Assembly (NCBI GenBank): GCA_037355855.1
Contig: CM074768.1
Location: forward strand, 186,001 to 250,000
Direction: 5' to 3'
DNA length: 64,000 bases
Source: Pseudo-nitzschia pungens
Taxonomy: Eukaryota; Bacillariophyta; Bacillariophyceae; Bacillariales; Bacillariaceae
Part shown: positions 21,888-32,754 of the stretch, in pieces
Layout of the letters: each line of letters starts with the position of its first letter
Numbering within the stretch: the first letter of the stretch is position 1
The notes under the pieces: model-generated
What the model was told of the DNA's origin: nothing
The model's database searches: none
Seen by the model: only the letters and a program-made list of their open reading frames with translations
Translations under genes and position numbers: made by a program

Positions 21888-23417
21888 CTACTGCTGGGTC
21901 CCGCGCAAGAACCGGCTGGAGAGGGTCTCGTCGGTACATCCGGTCTCGCACTTGATCTCCAGGTGGTAGCAGACCTTGGGGGTTTCGGGAGCCACCTGCG
22001 ACTGGCAGCACTTGGGGATGGTAGCATTGCCCTCGAGGCTGGTGTCGGCAACGCAGATCTCGAGGTAGGCCACCGGCGTGAGGACGTTGCAGGTCATGGT
22101 GAGGGTGTCCTTGTAGGTAGCTCCGCCGGCCACGTTTTGCTGCTGGTAGCACTTGTTGTCGAACAGGGACGGCTTGTAGCTGAAGAAGATGTGGTCCATG
22201 GTGTCTTCGATCCACTGTTGATCCAGGGCCACCGTGACGGTGCTGGAGTCCTGGCTGAGGATGCGGACGCCGTGCTTGTCGTCGCTGGAAGGAAAGCCCG
22301 TGACGCCGTTGGTCTTGATGACCGTGATGTCTCCTGCGCAGACCTTTTTGGAGGCAGTGGGTGCACCGGTAGGAGGTGCGGTAGTGGGTGAGGAAGTTCG
22401 AAAAAAGGAAACGTCTTCTTCCGGTGCCCCGGTTTCCGGATCGGTTTCGGTAAACTCTGTCAGTGGAGTCTGGAACGGCGGGACAATGGTGCTTTGGCAA
22501 ATCCCACACGATCCGTCCTCCTTCATTCCATTCACTCCGGGACCTTCGTTGTCATAGCACACACGGTTGCTCAGATCCTTGGGGGCAGTGATGCCGTGAT
22601 CCGGGAGAGGAACACACTTGGTACCGATGGCAACAGCCTGCATTTGACTGCACTGTTCCTGGGTGATGGAATAGTACACCGAGTTCGTGCTTGCTTGGAC
22701 GTTACAGATCTCTTCCTGGCCGGGGCACACGTAGACATCGTTGCCACACTTGAAGGATCCGGCGTTTTCGGCGTTTACGCCACAGCTGCACTGACTTTGG
22801 AGTTCCTCGGGTGCCTCTGTGCCATCGGTGGGGGGACTTTGGAGTTCCTCGGGTGCCTCTGTGCCATCGGTGGGGGGACTTTGGAGTTCCTCGGGTGCCT
22901 CTGTGCCATCGGTGGGGGCCTCTGTGCCATCGCCATCGGTGGGGGGACTCGTGATATCCAAGGTTGTTTCGGGTTCAGTTGGGGGATACGTGGCAGAGAC
23001 GATGCCGATGGTAGAGGTTGCAAAGCTGTCCTCACAGGCCTCGCACTTTCCATCCTCCTTCATGCCGTGGTACCCGTCGCCACCGGGGTAGCACACGCGG
23101 TTGCTGAGGGCCTTGGGATTGGTAACACCCTGTTCCGGGAGGGCAATGCACTTTTCATCGAGTGCGACGTCTTGCATTTGATTGCACTGCTCCTGGGTGA
23201 TTAAATGGTAGACCGAGTTCTTGCCGGGCTGGACGCTACAGATGTGATCCACGTCGGGACAGATGTAGATGTCATTCCCGCACTTGAAGGTCCCGTACAC
23301 CTCGCAGGAGTCGCATGTGCCGGATAGGGAGAAGCTCGTATCACCGGTCACGGAAGAGGCCGAGAGAAAGAGTGCGACCAGCGACAGGGAGCCGTGTGCG
23401 AATCGTGAAAATTGCAT
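21888..23417 (-). CDS. Secreted Cys-rich protein with two paralogous modules and a Thr/Glu/Pro repeat linker
   Basis: The start at 23417 gives MQFSRFAHGSLSLVALFLSASS, a clear signal peptide; an upstream in-frame Met lies in a CAACA repeat. The mature chain (509 residues in total) contains two modules of about 100 residues each. Both have the pattern C..(F)KCGND(I/V)Y(I/V)CP…C.VQ…NSVY…ITQEQC.QMQ…KC..LP..G.T.PK.LSNRVCY…GMKEDG.C..C. Between them lies a 12-residue Pro-Thr-Asp-Gly-Thr-Glu-Ala repeat, three to four copies. A C-terminal domain of about 150 residues has eight Cys (KVCAGDITVIKTNGVTG to ETGCTDET) and ends SSRFLRG. The two N-terminal modules clearly arose by duplication. The family is not recognised; an extracellular or cell-surface role is inferred. 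Confidence 0.8.
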   Translation of the reverse strand: MQFSRFAHGSLSLVALFLSASSVTGDTSFSLSGTCDSCEVYGTFKCGNDIYICPDVDHICSVQPGKNSVYHLITQEQCNQMQDVALDEKCIALPEQGVTNPKALSNRVCYPGGDGYHGMKEDGKCEACEDSFATSTIGIVSATYPPTEPETTLDITSPPTDGDGTEAPTDGTEAPEELQSPPTDGTEAPEELQSPPTDGTEAPEELQSQCSCGVNAENAGSFKCGNDVYVCPGQEEICNVQASTNSVYYSITQEQCSQMQAVAIGTKCVPLPDHGITAPKDLSNRVCYDNEGPGVNGMKEDGSCGICQSTIVPPFQTPLTEFTETDPETGAPEEDVSFFRTSSPTTAPPTGAPTASKKVCAGDITVIKTNGVTGFPSSDDKHGVRILSQDSSTVTVALDQQWIEDTMDHIFFSYKPSLFDNKCYQQQNVAGGATYKDTLTMTCNVLTPVAYLEICVADTSLEGNATIPKCCQSQVAPETPKVCYHLEIKCETGCTDETLSSRFLRGTQQ

Positions 23418-24714
23418 TCTCGTTGATGTGTTGTGTTGTGTTGTGTTGGGTTTCAAGTGCTTTGAATTAGAATTCGTGCTCTTGTTTTGAGAGTGTTTAT
23501 TCGATCCCGTTCTGCAGAGAGAAAGTCTTATTGGTTTTATGCTGTGTTGGTTGGTAATGGATTGATTGGTTGGTAATGGATTGATTCTTTCAACAAAAGT
23601 ATCAGAAGCGAAATGTTGATGATAAGAATTGTTTGTGCAGTAAGCGTACGAGTATTTCGCGTTGGAATATTGTACTTCGTATGACGGTGCGACTACGGGT
23701 ACCAGTACGGGAGTGTGTATTTATTGTAAAAGAATGATAATCTTCGGTGGGCAACTTCTTGTTCGAAATGCTTCGTTTTTGGATTGTGAGCTTTTAACGT
23801 GCAATGAAAACAGATGGTGAGCTTAGGGATGGGCAAGCACCTTGATGAAACAATACACCCGTTGTTGCGACCGAGTGACTAATGCTCGTTGGGCGGTAAG
23901 AGTAAGGCTTTAGTTCTTGTTCCATCTGCGATTTTACGTAAGGTTACGCGTAAATTATCGTATTATTATGGAATCATGTTTCATTGTATCGTGCTTCAAA
24001 ATGCCATGCAGGATCATTCGGAAGGTGAAAAACGGCCCATGCGTAGTTGTCTAAGAGTAATTCAAGTCTTTGTGATGGTCATTAATGACCTTCAACTCGT
24101 GAAAGTATATGCCTTTGGTGTTTGGGCATAGTCCTTTAGAAAAGACAGTTTCTCGCGTGTGATTAGGTTAGTCATCGTCGTCAGCGCTATCAAACTTGAA
24201 TCTTGTCGTGGAGAACCGCGAAGGACAAGTACCAAATACTATTTTCAGTGGTATGCCATTCTTTTTGGGCAACGAAGGTGCACAACATCATGCCAATCTA
24301 ATGAAGATGGAAGATAGTGTTCTTCTTAATTAACACGTAACTAACTTACTTCAAGCCTAATTCTCTATCCAAACGGTAGATGGATGTAAAATGTGTAAAC
24401 CTTACTGTAGTCTTACTTCTCTTGTTTTGATGATATAATCGAACCTTGCTTTGCGGGAAAATAGCCGACACATTATCAATGCTCTCATCCTGATTGGTCA
24501 TTGGAATTTGACGAACAACTTTAGCAAAACAGAAATATCATACCGGTAATCTTATGTGAGGATGAGCCTTCCAATTTGGATGTACGGTACCGCTAACTTA
24601 CGCAGTAACCTTGCAGTAATTACTACACGTAAACTAGGTACTCGTAAATGTAATAGAACTACTTATACTACTACTACTTTTGGAATTTACTAGATCTAGT
24701 AGTACTAATCCTAC
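23418..24714. other. Gene-free stretch
   Basis: Contains a GTTGT run in the promoter of the Cys-rich gene, a duplicated 'TTGGTTGGTAATGGATTGATT' segment (23548-23585) and otherwise unremarkable AT-rich spacer. No gene seen. Confidence 0.5.
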
Positions 24715-25260
24715 TGCATGGGCCCAGCATCCTGTCTAGCATCCTGTCTAGCATCCTGTCTAGCATCCTGTCTAGCATCCTGTCTAGCATCTTGTCTAGT
24801 ATCTTGTCTAGTATCTTGTCTAGCATCCTGTCTAGTATTCCCCAATCTTGTAGATAAAAAAGGGGGTTGCTAAGAGCCGAGGTATGTAGATCTAGTACTA
24901 ATCCTACTACAAGGGTTTATCATCATGTGTAACATCCTGTTTTATCATCATGTGTAGCATCCTGTTTTGTCATCATGTATAGCATCCTGTTTTATCATCA
25001 TGTGTAGCATCCTGTTTAGTATCCCCTTTTCTAGCTATTCTACAGTTCCATCTATAGTATCTTAGCACCCTGTATCTCTAAAAATATAGGGATGCAAAGA
25101 GCTGGGGTACCTGTATGTAGATCTAGTACTAATCCTACTACAATGGCCCAGCATCCTGTCTAGCATCCTGGTTAGTTCTGCAGTTCCATCTATATCTTAG
25201 CACCCTGTACTATCTCTAAAAATATAGGGATGCTACTAAGAGCAGGGGTACCGGTACATA
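24715..25260 (+). repeat. CATCCTGTCTAG satellite family, locus 1
   Basis: Begins with about ten tandem copies of the 12-bp unit CATCCTGTCTAG (24727-24838). Three degenerate longer units follow, with TATGTAGATCTAGTAC, AATCCTACTA, GCCCAGCATCCTG, CAGTTCCATCTATA, TAGCACCCTGTA and AAATATAGGGATGC. The same language occurs at 48110-49230 and, inverted, at 58610-59030. Confidence 0.8.
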
Positions 25261-26721
25261 AAATGCACCATAATAATATAGTGCTACCGTACGAGTACCG
25301 GTACATTAAAATGTTACTATTATTTGATTCGCTCTCACTTTTTTTTTTAACTTTGTACACACGTCAATAAAGTATTTAACATACGATAAACAATACAATA
25401 CTACTTCTACTAGTAGTTCCTTCTACTCGTGCGCTGCCTCTAATCTCTACTATGATCGTAAACCTTACCAGTACCGGTATAACAGACAAAGCTACAACTC
25501 CACTAGCCCTTTAAGGCTCAATTAATTTTACGTAAAAAGAGAGGCCATGATGGCGGAATACAACTCCACTACCCCCCGAGGTCCAATCGTCGCAGCGTTC
25601 GGATGACTCGTGATGCTCGACATGCCAAACTGGTCGTGGATCCTGTACCAAAGGGGCAATAACGACGGGCCCCAGTAGTGCCAGGGTTGGCGAATCTGTT
25701 GTTCATTCAAGGTAGTACGAACAATCGTTTCAATTCGGTATCATCAACGGTATCAATATCAACAATATGGTCTGTCTTGGTCGACAAAATAATATACACG
25801 GGACACCAAATCTTTGTTCGTTTGTCAACGGTTCCAGTACAAACTTATATTGGTACTAGGTCAAGACCGAATTGCACGATTGCGACAGACATTAAAAATG
25901 CTTCATCACACTACACATCAAACACATCGTGGGAAATGGGATCGAATCGATGGATGAATCGATGAATCAATGACGGGACGGCGGCGGTTGAAGACTGCGC
26001 AGCGCTTCACCGGAACACAGCAAGCGCGATGCCCGTGGCAGAAACACAACGCAACTCGATTTAATCCGCAATCCACCAATTCGCAATCCAAGTCGCAATC
26101 TCAACAAAGGCAAACACAAAACAGTCCCGATGACAGACGGTGCGGGACGACCCGGAACGAAAACCGTTCCAGTGCCTATCGGTACCGTACCGTAAGGCTT
26201 AGCCTTAGTCCATATTCCAGCCCCTCCACTAAGCTTACACGTGTAATCAAAGTGAGATCTCTACCCGCCTTTTCAGCAAAAACTAGGGGCAACGGCGTTG
26301 TTTCATTGAATTTCAAATTCAAATTTTAATTTTCGAAAAAAGAGTTCCTTGTGCAATTAGCACCTCAAAATTCTCCGACGCCCATATTCTCCGGCGTCAT
26401 AATGACCCCTGCATATTCTGGTGACACAAGAACTCCATTCTAAAAAAACGAAGTACAGTACGTAAGGTTAAACCTTACTTCGTACTTCGGTAAGCTTAAT
26501 TCATACGTAGTACGAAGTAAGATCTTAATTCAAAAACCAAATCAACAAACAGAACAACTTCCATGCTCCTGCCAAGCAACAAATCAATCTACCACAACAA
26601 CGCAAAGAACATAGTAGTACGAGTACAATGTACAACAAACCACATACTCCATACAATATACAACACACAACATACAGCAAACAATCCAAACCAAACCAAA
26701 CAAAAGTCAAAACAAACTTCC
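25261..26721. other. Gene-free stretch with a possible transposon remnant
   Basis: AT-rich spacer. At 26391-26411 a 21-bp piece ending CATAATGACCCCTG (the hAT-like terminus) lies between two copies of CATATTCT (26383-26390, 26412-26419). An ORF at 25528-25710 (minus) is short and unsupported. No gene is called. Confidence 0.4.
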
Positions 26722-27774
26722 ATGCCCTCCGCTTCCAACAACATCCACAACATCCACAACATCCACCGCAAGATCCGGCGGCTCCCCACCCAGATCTTCA
26801 TCGGCGCCTATCAAGGCGTCACGTCCGCCTCGGAGGTCGAGCGGGTCATTGCGGATGAGGAGTGCGGGCTGGGATCGGTCGTCTGCACCAGCATTTCCAT
26901 CTTCACCAGGGACATTGCCGGCAAGACCACGTATCGGAACACGGGCAACCCTGCCGCCCTCCACGCCGCCGCCAGCGGGGCCATTCGGAGCGGCCTGGTG
27001 GGCAGCACGGCCAAGCTGGTGGAAGGGACGTCCTCCTCCACCAGGCTGGTTCAACTAGCCGGCGATCCCTCCGTGCCGGAGCGGACGAAGGCGCTGGCCG
27101 CCAGCCAGCGACCATCGGTCGTGGCCCGCGTGGCGAAGCACCACATCGAGGCGTCGTCGTCGTGGACTTCGATGGATACCGCGATGGATACCGCGATGGA
27201 TACCGCGATGGATGTTGTGGACGCAGACTCGGATAGAGATGGAGATGCGGAGCACGATGCATCCTTTGGGGAGGCGATCAGCGCTTCGCTGACGCCGGGA
27301 TCGAGCGCGATCCTCTGCGTCTTGAACGAGGTGCTGGTCACCCAGAAGGACTACGACGAAAACCTCGAGCTGAGGGACTACAGGAAGGACATGGACGACC
27401 TCAAACACAGCGTCGCTTCCGCCATTGCCGAGCAACTCCGTGCCAAAACCGACGTGGCCTTTCGCGTCATGGTGGACGAGGCCTCGGGGGATGTCTGGTG
27501 GAAGCGGTGGACCGTGGCAACGGGTGAACAGGAACGGGCGATCCAGATCCGGGACGTGCTCCTGGGCCAGAACACGGTGGCGACGACAAAGGATGTCGGC
27601 GACGACGACAATGCAAACTACGATAACAACAACAACAACGAACCAAAAGGTGGCGAGAATTCGTTTCGCGAGCAGGGGGTGGTGCGGACAGATGGAGATG
27701 GAGACGGTCCCAAACGCGTTCTCCGAAGCATCACCGAGGACCCGGAACATGGCGATGGCAGCGGAGTCTTCTGA
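26722..27774 (+). CDS. Protein of unknown function, 350 residues
   Basis: Start at 26722 (MPSASNN), preceded by a CAA/AAC-rich leader. After a His/Asn/Ile repeat (NIHNIHNIHRK) comes a globular region (residues about 18-150) with RRLPTQIFIGAYQGVTSASEVERV and an Ala/Ser/Thr-rich helical part. A short MDTA repeat (tandem 12-bp) and an Asp-rich patch follow. A second globular region (about 180-290) contains ITPGSSAILCVLNEVLVTQKDYDENLELRDYRKDMDDLK-like sequence and VWWKRWTVATGEQE. The tail is Asp/Asn-rich. Third-codon GC is high, as in a real coding region. I recognise no family and no signal peptide, so a cytosolic or nuclear location is likely. Confidence 0.6.
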   Translation: MPSASNNIHNIHNIHRKIRRLPTQIFIGAYQGVTSASEVERVIADEECGLGSVVCTSISIFTRDIAGKTTYRNTGNPAALHAAASGAIRSGLVGSTAKLVEGTSSSTRLVQLAGDPSVPERTKALAASQRPSVVARVAKHHIEASSSWTSMDTAMDTAMDTAMDVVDADSDRDGDAEHDASFGEAISASLTPGSSAILCVLNEVLVTQKDYDENLELRDYRKDMDDLKHSVASAIAEQLRAKTDVAFRVMVDEASGDVWWKRWTVATGEQERAIQIRDVLLGQNTVATTKDVGDDDNANYDNNNNNEPKGGENSFREQGVVRTDGDGDGPKRVLRSITEDPEHGDGSGVF

Positions 27775-28580
27775 GAACGAAACGAAACGAGCGATGCGAT
27801 GCAATACGAAACGAAACGATACGATACCGACAATATACGCTCGGTTCGAACCGCGGAAAAACAGCTGCGACAGCGACCGGTCCAAAAGAAAGGAAGCAAT
27901 GGACAAAGGGGCGAAGCGCAGCACAGCCGAACTGATCCGACGATGGTGACTGTGTTCCCGTATCTAGACGAGACCAGACCAGACCACACCACACCAGACA
28001 AGACGAACGCACTGCCGGGAATTCTCACCAGGCAGAACCGGCCTTTTTCTCCCGTTTGGTGCTTCGTTCGGCATGGAAAGAAGGGCCCGGCACGATCCGT
28101 GACGATACCAATTCAGCGCAATTCAGAGAATTAGCAGCGAGTGAGTCTCCGTCCACCTACCGAATCAAAGGTTCTGGTTATCGGTGGTTTGGTCGGCGAA
28201 AGCACTAATAATTGTGCCAGCTGCTCCAATCAACACGGCACATTTCCACGTCGACAAACTAATAATTGTGCCAGCTGTCCAATCAACACGGCACATTTCC
28301 GCATCGACAACCTCTATACCCGTCCATTCCTTTGCGATCGACAACGACACAAGAGATCGAAACAGATAGAGAGTAGTGAATGTTCATATACTAATATAAA
28401 ACTATTATAATATGTTACTACGTATTTTCTTGATATGTAAGTGGTGATGTCTGCAGTCCTGGTCATCTTAATTCCGGTTGATATTCCAGATTCTTAGGAA
28501 GGATGCCACACGTGAATATCGCATCCAAACAACGGAGGACTGCTTTTTTTTAAAGTAAAATACGAAGAAGAACGATGGTG
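27775..28580. other. Gene-free stretch with a duplicated 50-bp segment
   Basis: Contains ACGAA/ACGAT pentamers (27778-27825) and CCAGA repeats (27970-28000). Two adjacent copies of a segment with 'AATTGTGCCAGCTG' and 'CAATCAACACGGCACATTTCC' lie at 28207-28255 and 28260-28309. No gene seen. Confidence 0.5.
28207..28309. repeat. Two tandem copies of a roughly 52-bp segment
   Basis: Copies share ATAATTGTGCCAGCTG, CCAATCAACACGGCACA and TCGACAA in the same order, with a few substitutions and one extra CT in the first copy. Confidence 0.85.
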
Positions 28581-30323
28581 CTAAGCGCATGGCCCCTTCG
28601 AGACGAGAGCGCAGGTTGCTGGACAATATTCCCAGACTCTTTTGCCCTCCCATTTCTTTTTGCACTTTTTCTTGATCTTTTTGACGTTCTTGTTCTTGTC
28701 GAGGTTGTTCGAGCCCTTGGCAACCCATTTCTTGCAAGTCTTGTTCGTTTTGTTCTTGAACATGAAGGTGGAATCATCCTCACAAGAGTCACCCGAAGTA
28801 GGTTCGTATGTGGGTTCGTATGTCGGTTCGAAGGTGGGTGCGGGGCTTGGTATGGAGGTGACGCCTTCATCGCTAAGGGACACTTGAACGGTGGCGTCCT
28901 TTCCGTCACTGGAAAGAGAAACCCATTCGATGTATAAGCTATAGGCGCTTCCCTTGAAATTAGAGATGGAAAAGGTTTCGCCAACAACGAGATCCTTGGT
29001 TCGAAAGCTGGGTCCACTGCCATACGGGCCGTCCTTGGGCTTGGTCCAGATGCCCACTTGGTCCGGAATGTCTTTTGTATCGATGTTGAAACCTGAAGCG
29101 CGATTAAACCCAAGGTAGTAGTCATTTCCTGCCTCGCTATCATCTCCGTACTCTATGATGCGCAATACAACAACTTTTCCCTCGGGACTTCCAGAAGTCT
29201 GGTAATCAACGATTCCATTCAACACATATGTTTGTGGATTCCCAATAATAGTGAAAGGATCAAGTGCTAGCTCTTGCTCTGAATACCAACCCAATTGCCA
29301 GTTCTTCGCAGGATTGAAACACTTGAGTGGAGTATCATCTTCACGATAAGAATAACCCATCATGCAAGTCTCGTCATCGTACTCATCTTCGACGCCGCTG
29401 TGACCCATTCCCAAGTTGTGACCAATTTCGTGCATTAGAAAGGACATGGACAAGCACACTTCACCATTGTAGTAGCTGTCATAATCGTTGTAGTACGCAA
29501 ATCCTGATTTACCATCGTCATCATCAGGAAAGCAAAATAGGACGTTTTCGAATTTGTCGACAACACCTTCTTCGCCACCATACAATTCGTACAGCGCACT
29601 CAAAGACGCAGCTGCCATGGCGTCATAATCTGTTTTGGAGGCCGAGACCGTCATCTCGATGACTCCCCCGCCTTCTGTGGATGGTTCAAACATTAATTGA
29701 TTGAACGAACAGGCCGCATACTGAGATCTCATATTCGCCTCATCATTGAAGACATCTTCCATCAGCTGGTCCGTATCAGCGACCATTACGTTGCCCTCAT
29801 TATCGGTAACACGCACCACAAGGGTTCTTCGGGTTCCAATTACCCTATGGTCGTCTCGTGAGTTTTTGCGTTTCTGTCTGTGGTGGCGGGGATCATCTTT
29901 CGTAAGCTTTTCAATATTAAAGGATGCTGCATCCGGAACGACCAGCGTTGACACACCGTTGATAATGGACTGGCGAATGTATGCGCCTTGCATCCTCATG
30001 GTGGCTTCTCCCGAAATCGGTCCGTAGGAGTCGATCACGTCCTTCGAAATTCCTTCGACGTTCATCTTGTGAGCAATAGTACCAGTGCTTCGTACAGAGT
30101 CTTGTTGGAACTTACAAGACCAAGTTCGTTGGTCTGGTCTGCCGTCTGAGAAGTGGGTCACCTTGAGATACAATACGCACTCTGCATTGTCTTCCACCAA
30201 ATGCCGGTGGTAGGTGTAAGCCTCATCGATCTCACTCTCACTCCGACGAACAGTACCTTCTTGTCCCCAGGCCACGGAGAGAGCTGCCGCGGCAATTATG
30301 GCGAATCGAGTGAGACTTTTCAT
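28581..30323 (-). CDS. Secreted M11 (gametolysin-like) zinc metalloprotease with C-terminal ShKT-like module
   Basis: 580 residues, one exon. Residues 1-20 are a signal peptide (MKSLTRFAIIAAAALSVAWG). A propeptide-like region with a basic patch (HHRQKRKNSRDDHR, about 147-160) precedes the catalytic domain. The zinc motif HEIGHNLGMGH is at 298-308, followed by the Met-turn CMMGYS. Gametolysins degrade extracellular-matrix proteins of algae. After a Pro-Thr-Glu spacer (PTYEPTYEPT), a Cys/Lys-rich C-terminal module (C.DDSTFMFKNK…C.W….C…YCPATC…C) matches the ShKT-like pattern. The same kind of module occurs in the BspA-like genes and at the N-terminus of the gene at 35661-38079. The frame is intact over 1.7 kb. 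Extracellular matrix or cell-wall remodelling is the likely role. Confidence 0.88.
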   Translation of the reverse strand: MKSLTRFAIIAAAALSVAWGQEGTVRRSESEIDEAYTYHRHLVEDNAECVLYLKVTHFSDGRPDQRTWSCKFQQDSVRSTGTIAHKMNVEGISKDVIDSYGPISGEATMRMQGAYIRQSIINGVSTLVVPDAASFNIEKLTKDDPRHHRQKRKNSRDDHRVIGTRRTLVVRVTDNEGNVMVADTDQLMEDVFNDEANMRSQYAACSFNQLMFEPSTEGGGVIEMTVSASKTDYDAMAAASLSALYELYGGEEGVVDKFENVLFCFPDDDDGKSGFAYYNDYDSYYNGEVCLSMSFLMHEIGHNLGMGHSGVEDEYDDETCMMGYSYREDDTPLKCFNPAKNWQLGWYSEQELALDPFTIIGNPQTYVLNGIVDYQTSGSPEGKVVVLRIIEYGDDSEAGNDYYLGFNRASGFNIDTKDIPDQVGIWTKPKDGPYGSGPSFRTKDLVVGETFSISNFKGSAYSLYIEWVSLSSDGKDATVQVSLSDEGVTSIPSPAPTFEPTYEPTYEPTSGDSCEDDSTFMFKNKTNKTCKKWVAKGSNNLDKNKNVKKIKKKCKKKWEGKRVWEYCPATCALVSKGPCA

Positions 30324-32173
30324 GATGGTCTATTCAGCGGTAGGTTTGTCGCAAGTTGTATTTCTTGTTTGACGCAAACAAGATTTTATGAGATCGGCAT
30401 CATTAGGGCGAAATTACCATCGAAATAATATTGAGGCCTCTGTAAACGTACGAGTAGCCTTTCCTTTTGTTTTTCCTTTCGGGAATACAAAGGCCCAATA
30501 GGTAAACATAAATACTGTTATCCAGTGATAGAAAAAATGACGGAGTTCGCGATTTTGCTGAAAGACAAACCACAACGGCTTTTAGATAATACGAAGTATA
30601 TGCTAAATACGAAGAAGAAAGAAAAAGCCCAACATACGGCACTGGGGTATTCTTTGTTTCCATATATATTAAGATACCGTTCACTTCTTCGTTCTTATTT
30701 TTTCGACCAAAACTTATGCTTTCTTACTTTTTCTACAAACACTTATGCTTTCTTATTTTTTCTGCAAACATTTATGCTTTCCTCATTTTTCTAAACGTTT
30801 TCCTTGTTTCTGCGGAATTCAGCTTAATTACGGGAGGTTGATTCGATTCGGGGTTGAAATTTTTTTTTTGATGTTAGCAATAAAGAATACATACCCTACA
30901 ACATAGCACGTAGGTACCTGTACCGGTACTACGAACATGAAGAAAATAATACGAAGACGTCATTCCCGGATATACCGGTACTTCAACGGTAAAAATGTGG
31001 TCTTGAAAAGTAAGCGCACCTCGGATCACTCGACGAGGCAGTGCTTGTTATGATGTGAATCGCTCGGAGATGCTCGATGGGCTATTCGGTATGTATGTGA
31101 AACGCGTAAGGTAGTTTCGATTCCCGTTTCTTTTTGTTTTATGTTGAAACGAAAGGTTAATCAATCTATGAATCATTCAACTCAAACCATCATCACGTTC
31201 GTTTCGTACACTTATTCCTGCGCCTTTGCAGATCTTGTTTTCATCAGATTCGATTCGATTCGATTCGATTTGATTTGATTCGATCTGATTCGATCTGATT
31301 TGATTCCTTTCATCAACAATAATTCCTACCGTAGTACGGTGTTCGCCTGTTTCATGCTCCAGGTGTTTTGCGTCTCCATGTACAGATCTCATCACACTTG
31401 GACATTCTATTGGACAGGACTGCTGGACACACCCTTTAAACTTGATAAGGAAAGAGTGCATTTCGGTGTAAACGAAAATTTCGTCCTTTCATCCCCTCCA
31501 CCTTTGCGCTTCGTTTCGGTCCTGGCGATTTGCTTGTCGTCGCCGTTGCCGTCTCCCTCACAATAGCGATTCCTGGCTTGGGCGGTCAGTACGAAGCTGG
31601 CAAAGTGCCGTGCCGTGTCCGCCGATAGCACCTCTGCACGGTAAGGTGTTGATAGGACCCACTTACGATACCTGGTACTGGTCGTCTTGCGTCTGACACT
31701 ACCGGCACTAGTAGAGGGCAGTACGACGAGTACCAGTAGTACCAGCAATTGATTGTAAGGTTGTTACTGCCAAGGCACAATATGAAAGAAAGCAGATCTG
31801 CCATATGACCATACAATACCGTAGCACCATAGCTCCAGTGAATACTATCACAACATAGTACTTTGATACTGCTCGTCAGCAGCAAAGAGTGCAACAGCAG
31901 CAGCAACAACAACAACAACAACAACAGCACATCGAGTGCTGACATGCCGCTGTTGCGGCAACTACAGCACGTACGAGTACGTACAAACTATGAATACTAC
32001 CTACTACTAGGGGAGGGGAGAAAAGGACGGAAGGAACAGATTCAATTCGGATAATACTGCTGTTACTACTACTATTGATAGTACGAAACAACAACAATAT
32101 TATGATCATAACCACGAACAACGGCCCTTCCCTGCTCTCTTGGCAACGGCTCCATCACTGCAACGTTATATTA
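30324..32173. other. Gene-free stretch
   Basis: Contains three near-copies of 'CTTATGCTTTC' with T-rich spacers (30713-30785), a GATTC pentamer run (31247-31305), and a CAA/CAG triplet run (31893-31928). No gene is supported. Confidence 0.5.
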
Positions 32174-32425
32174 TTATTGAGTTTTGTTTCGGATGAATTG
32201 AGCAGTTGCCACTTCTCCTGCTTGTCGTGACTGCGCCGGGGCATCCTTCTGCGGCACGAGATTCACGCGTCGAATCATCTCAATCGAGCGAAATCCGAAC
32301 CACATTCCACTCACTGTTGAAAATTGCCACTGCTTGAAGCTCCACCCTGCCGGGGCATCCCTGCGCTGTACGAATACAGTATCACCACGTGTCAAATCGA
32401 TCAAACCTACCGCAGCGGAACCCAT
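32174..32425 (-). CDS. Unassigned 83-residue ORF, possibly a gene fragment
   Basis: The frame has protein-like composition (GLIDLTRGDTVFVQRRDAPAG, FKQWQFSTVSGMWFGF, then a charged tail). It contains an internal near-repeat of (Q/R)(K/R)DAPA. No domain is recognised; it could be a retro-element or host-gene remnant. Confidence 0.25.
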   Translation of the reverse strand: MGSAAVGLIDLTRGDTVFVQRRDAPAGWSFKQWQFSTVSGMWFGFRSIEMIRRVNLVPQKDAPAQSRQAGEVATAQFIRNKTQ

Positions 32426-32754
32426 GCGTTACAGCATAGTATTCGCCACACACGGTCTCACGGTTTGCCACTCTGTTCCCGCGCAACGCTCACCGCTCCC
32501 CCGTCCTCCTGTTTGGTTTCGTGGGCCGAGCTAGGTTGTATCCCTTCGCAGTACAACAAGTAAGGAAATCACGCCTTGAACGAGAACCAAGCGAAACGCC
32601 CGTTGTCCGATAGTCCTCGATACCGTATTTGTTCCGGTAGGTTCGGACGCAAAAATTTGGTGATGCAGTTTAAAAAAATTAGCCGGCTGTAAAGTCTTCG
32701 GCAACTTTATGCTTTCAACGCCCACAAAAAAAAATCGTTTCAATCGGACTTGTT

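Noticed and set aside
25528..25710. 60-residue minus-strand ORF with protein-like composition
   Set aside because: Too short, no start context, no domain and no splice partner.
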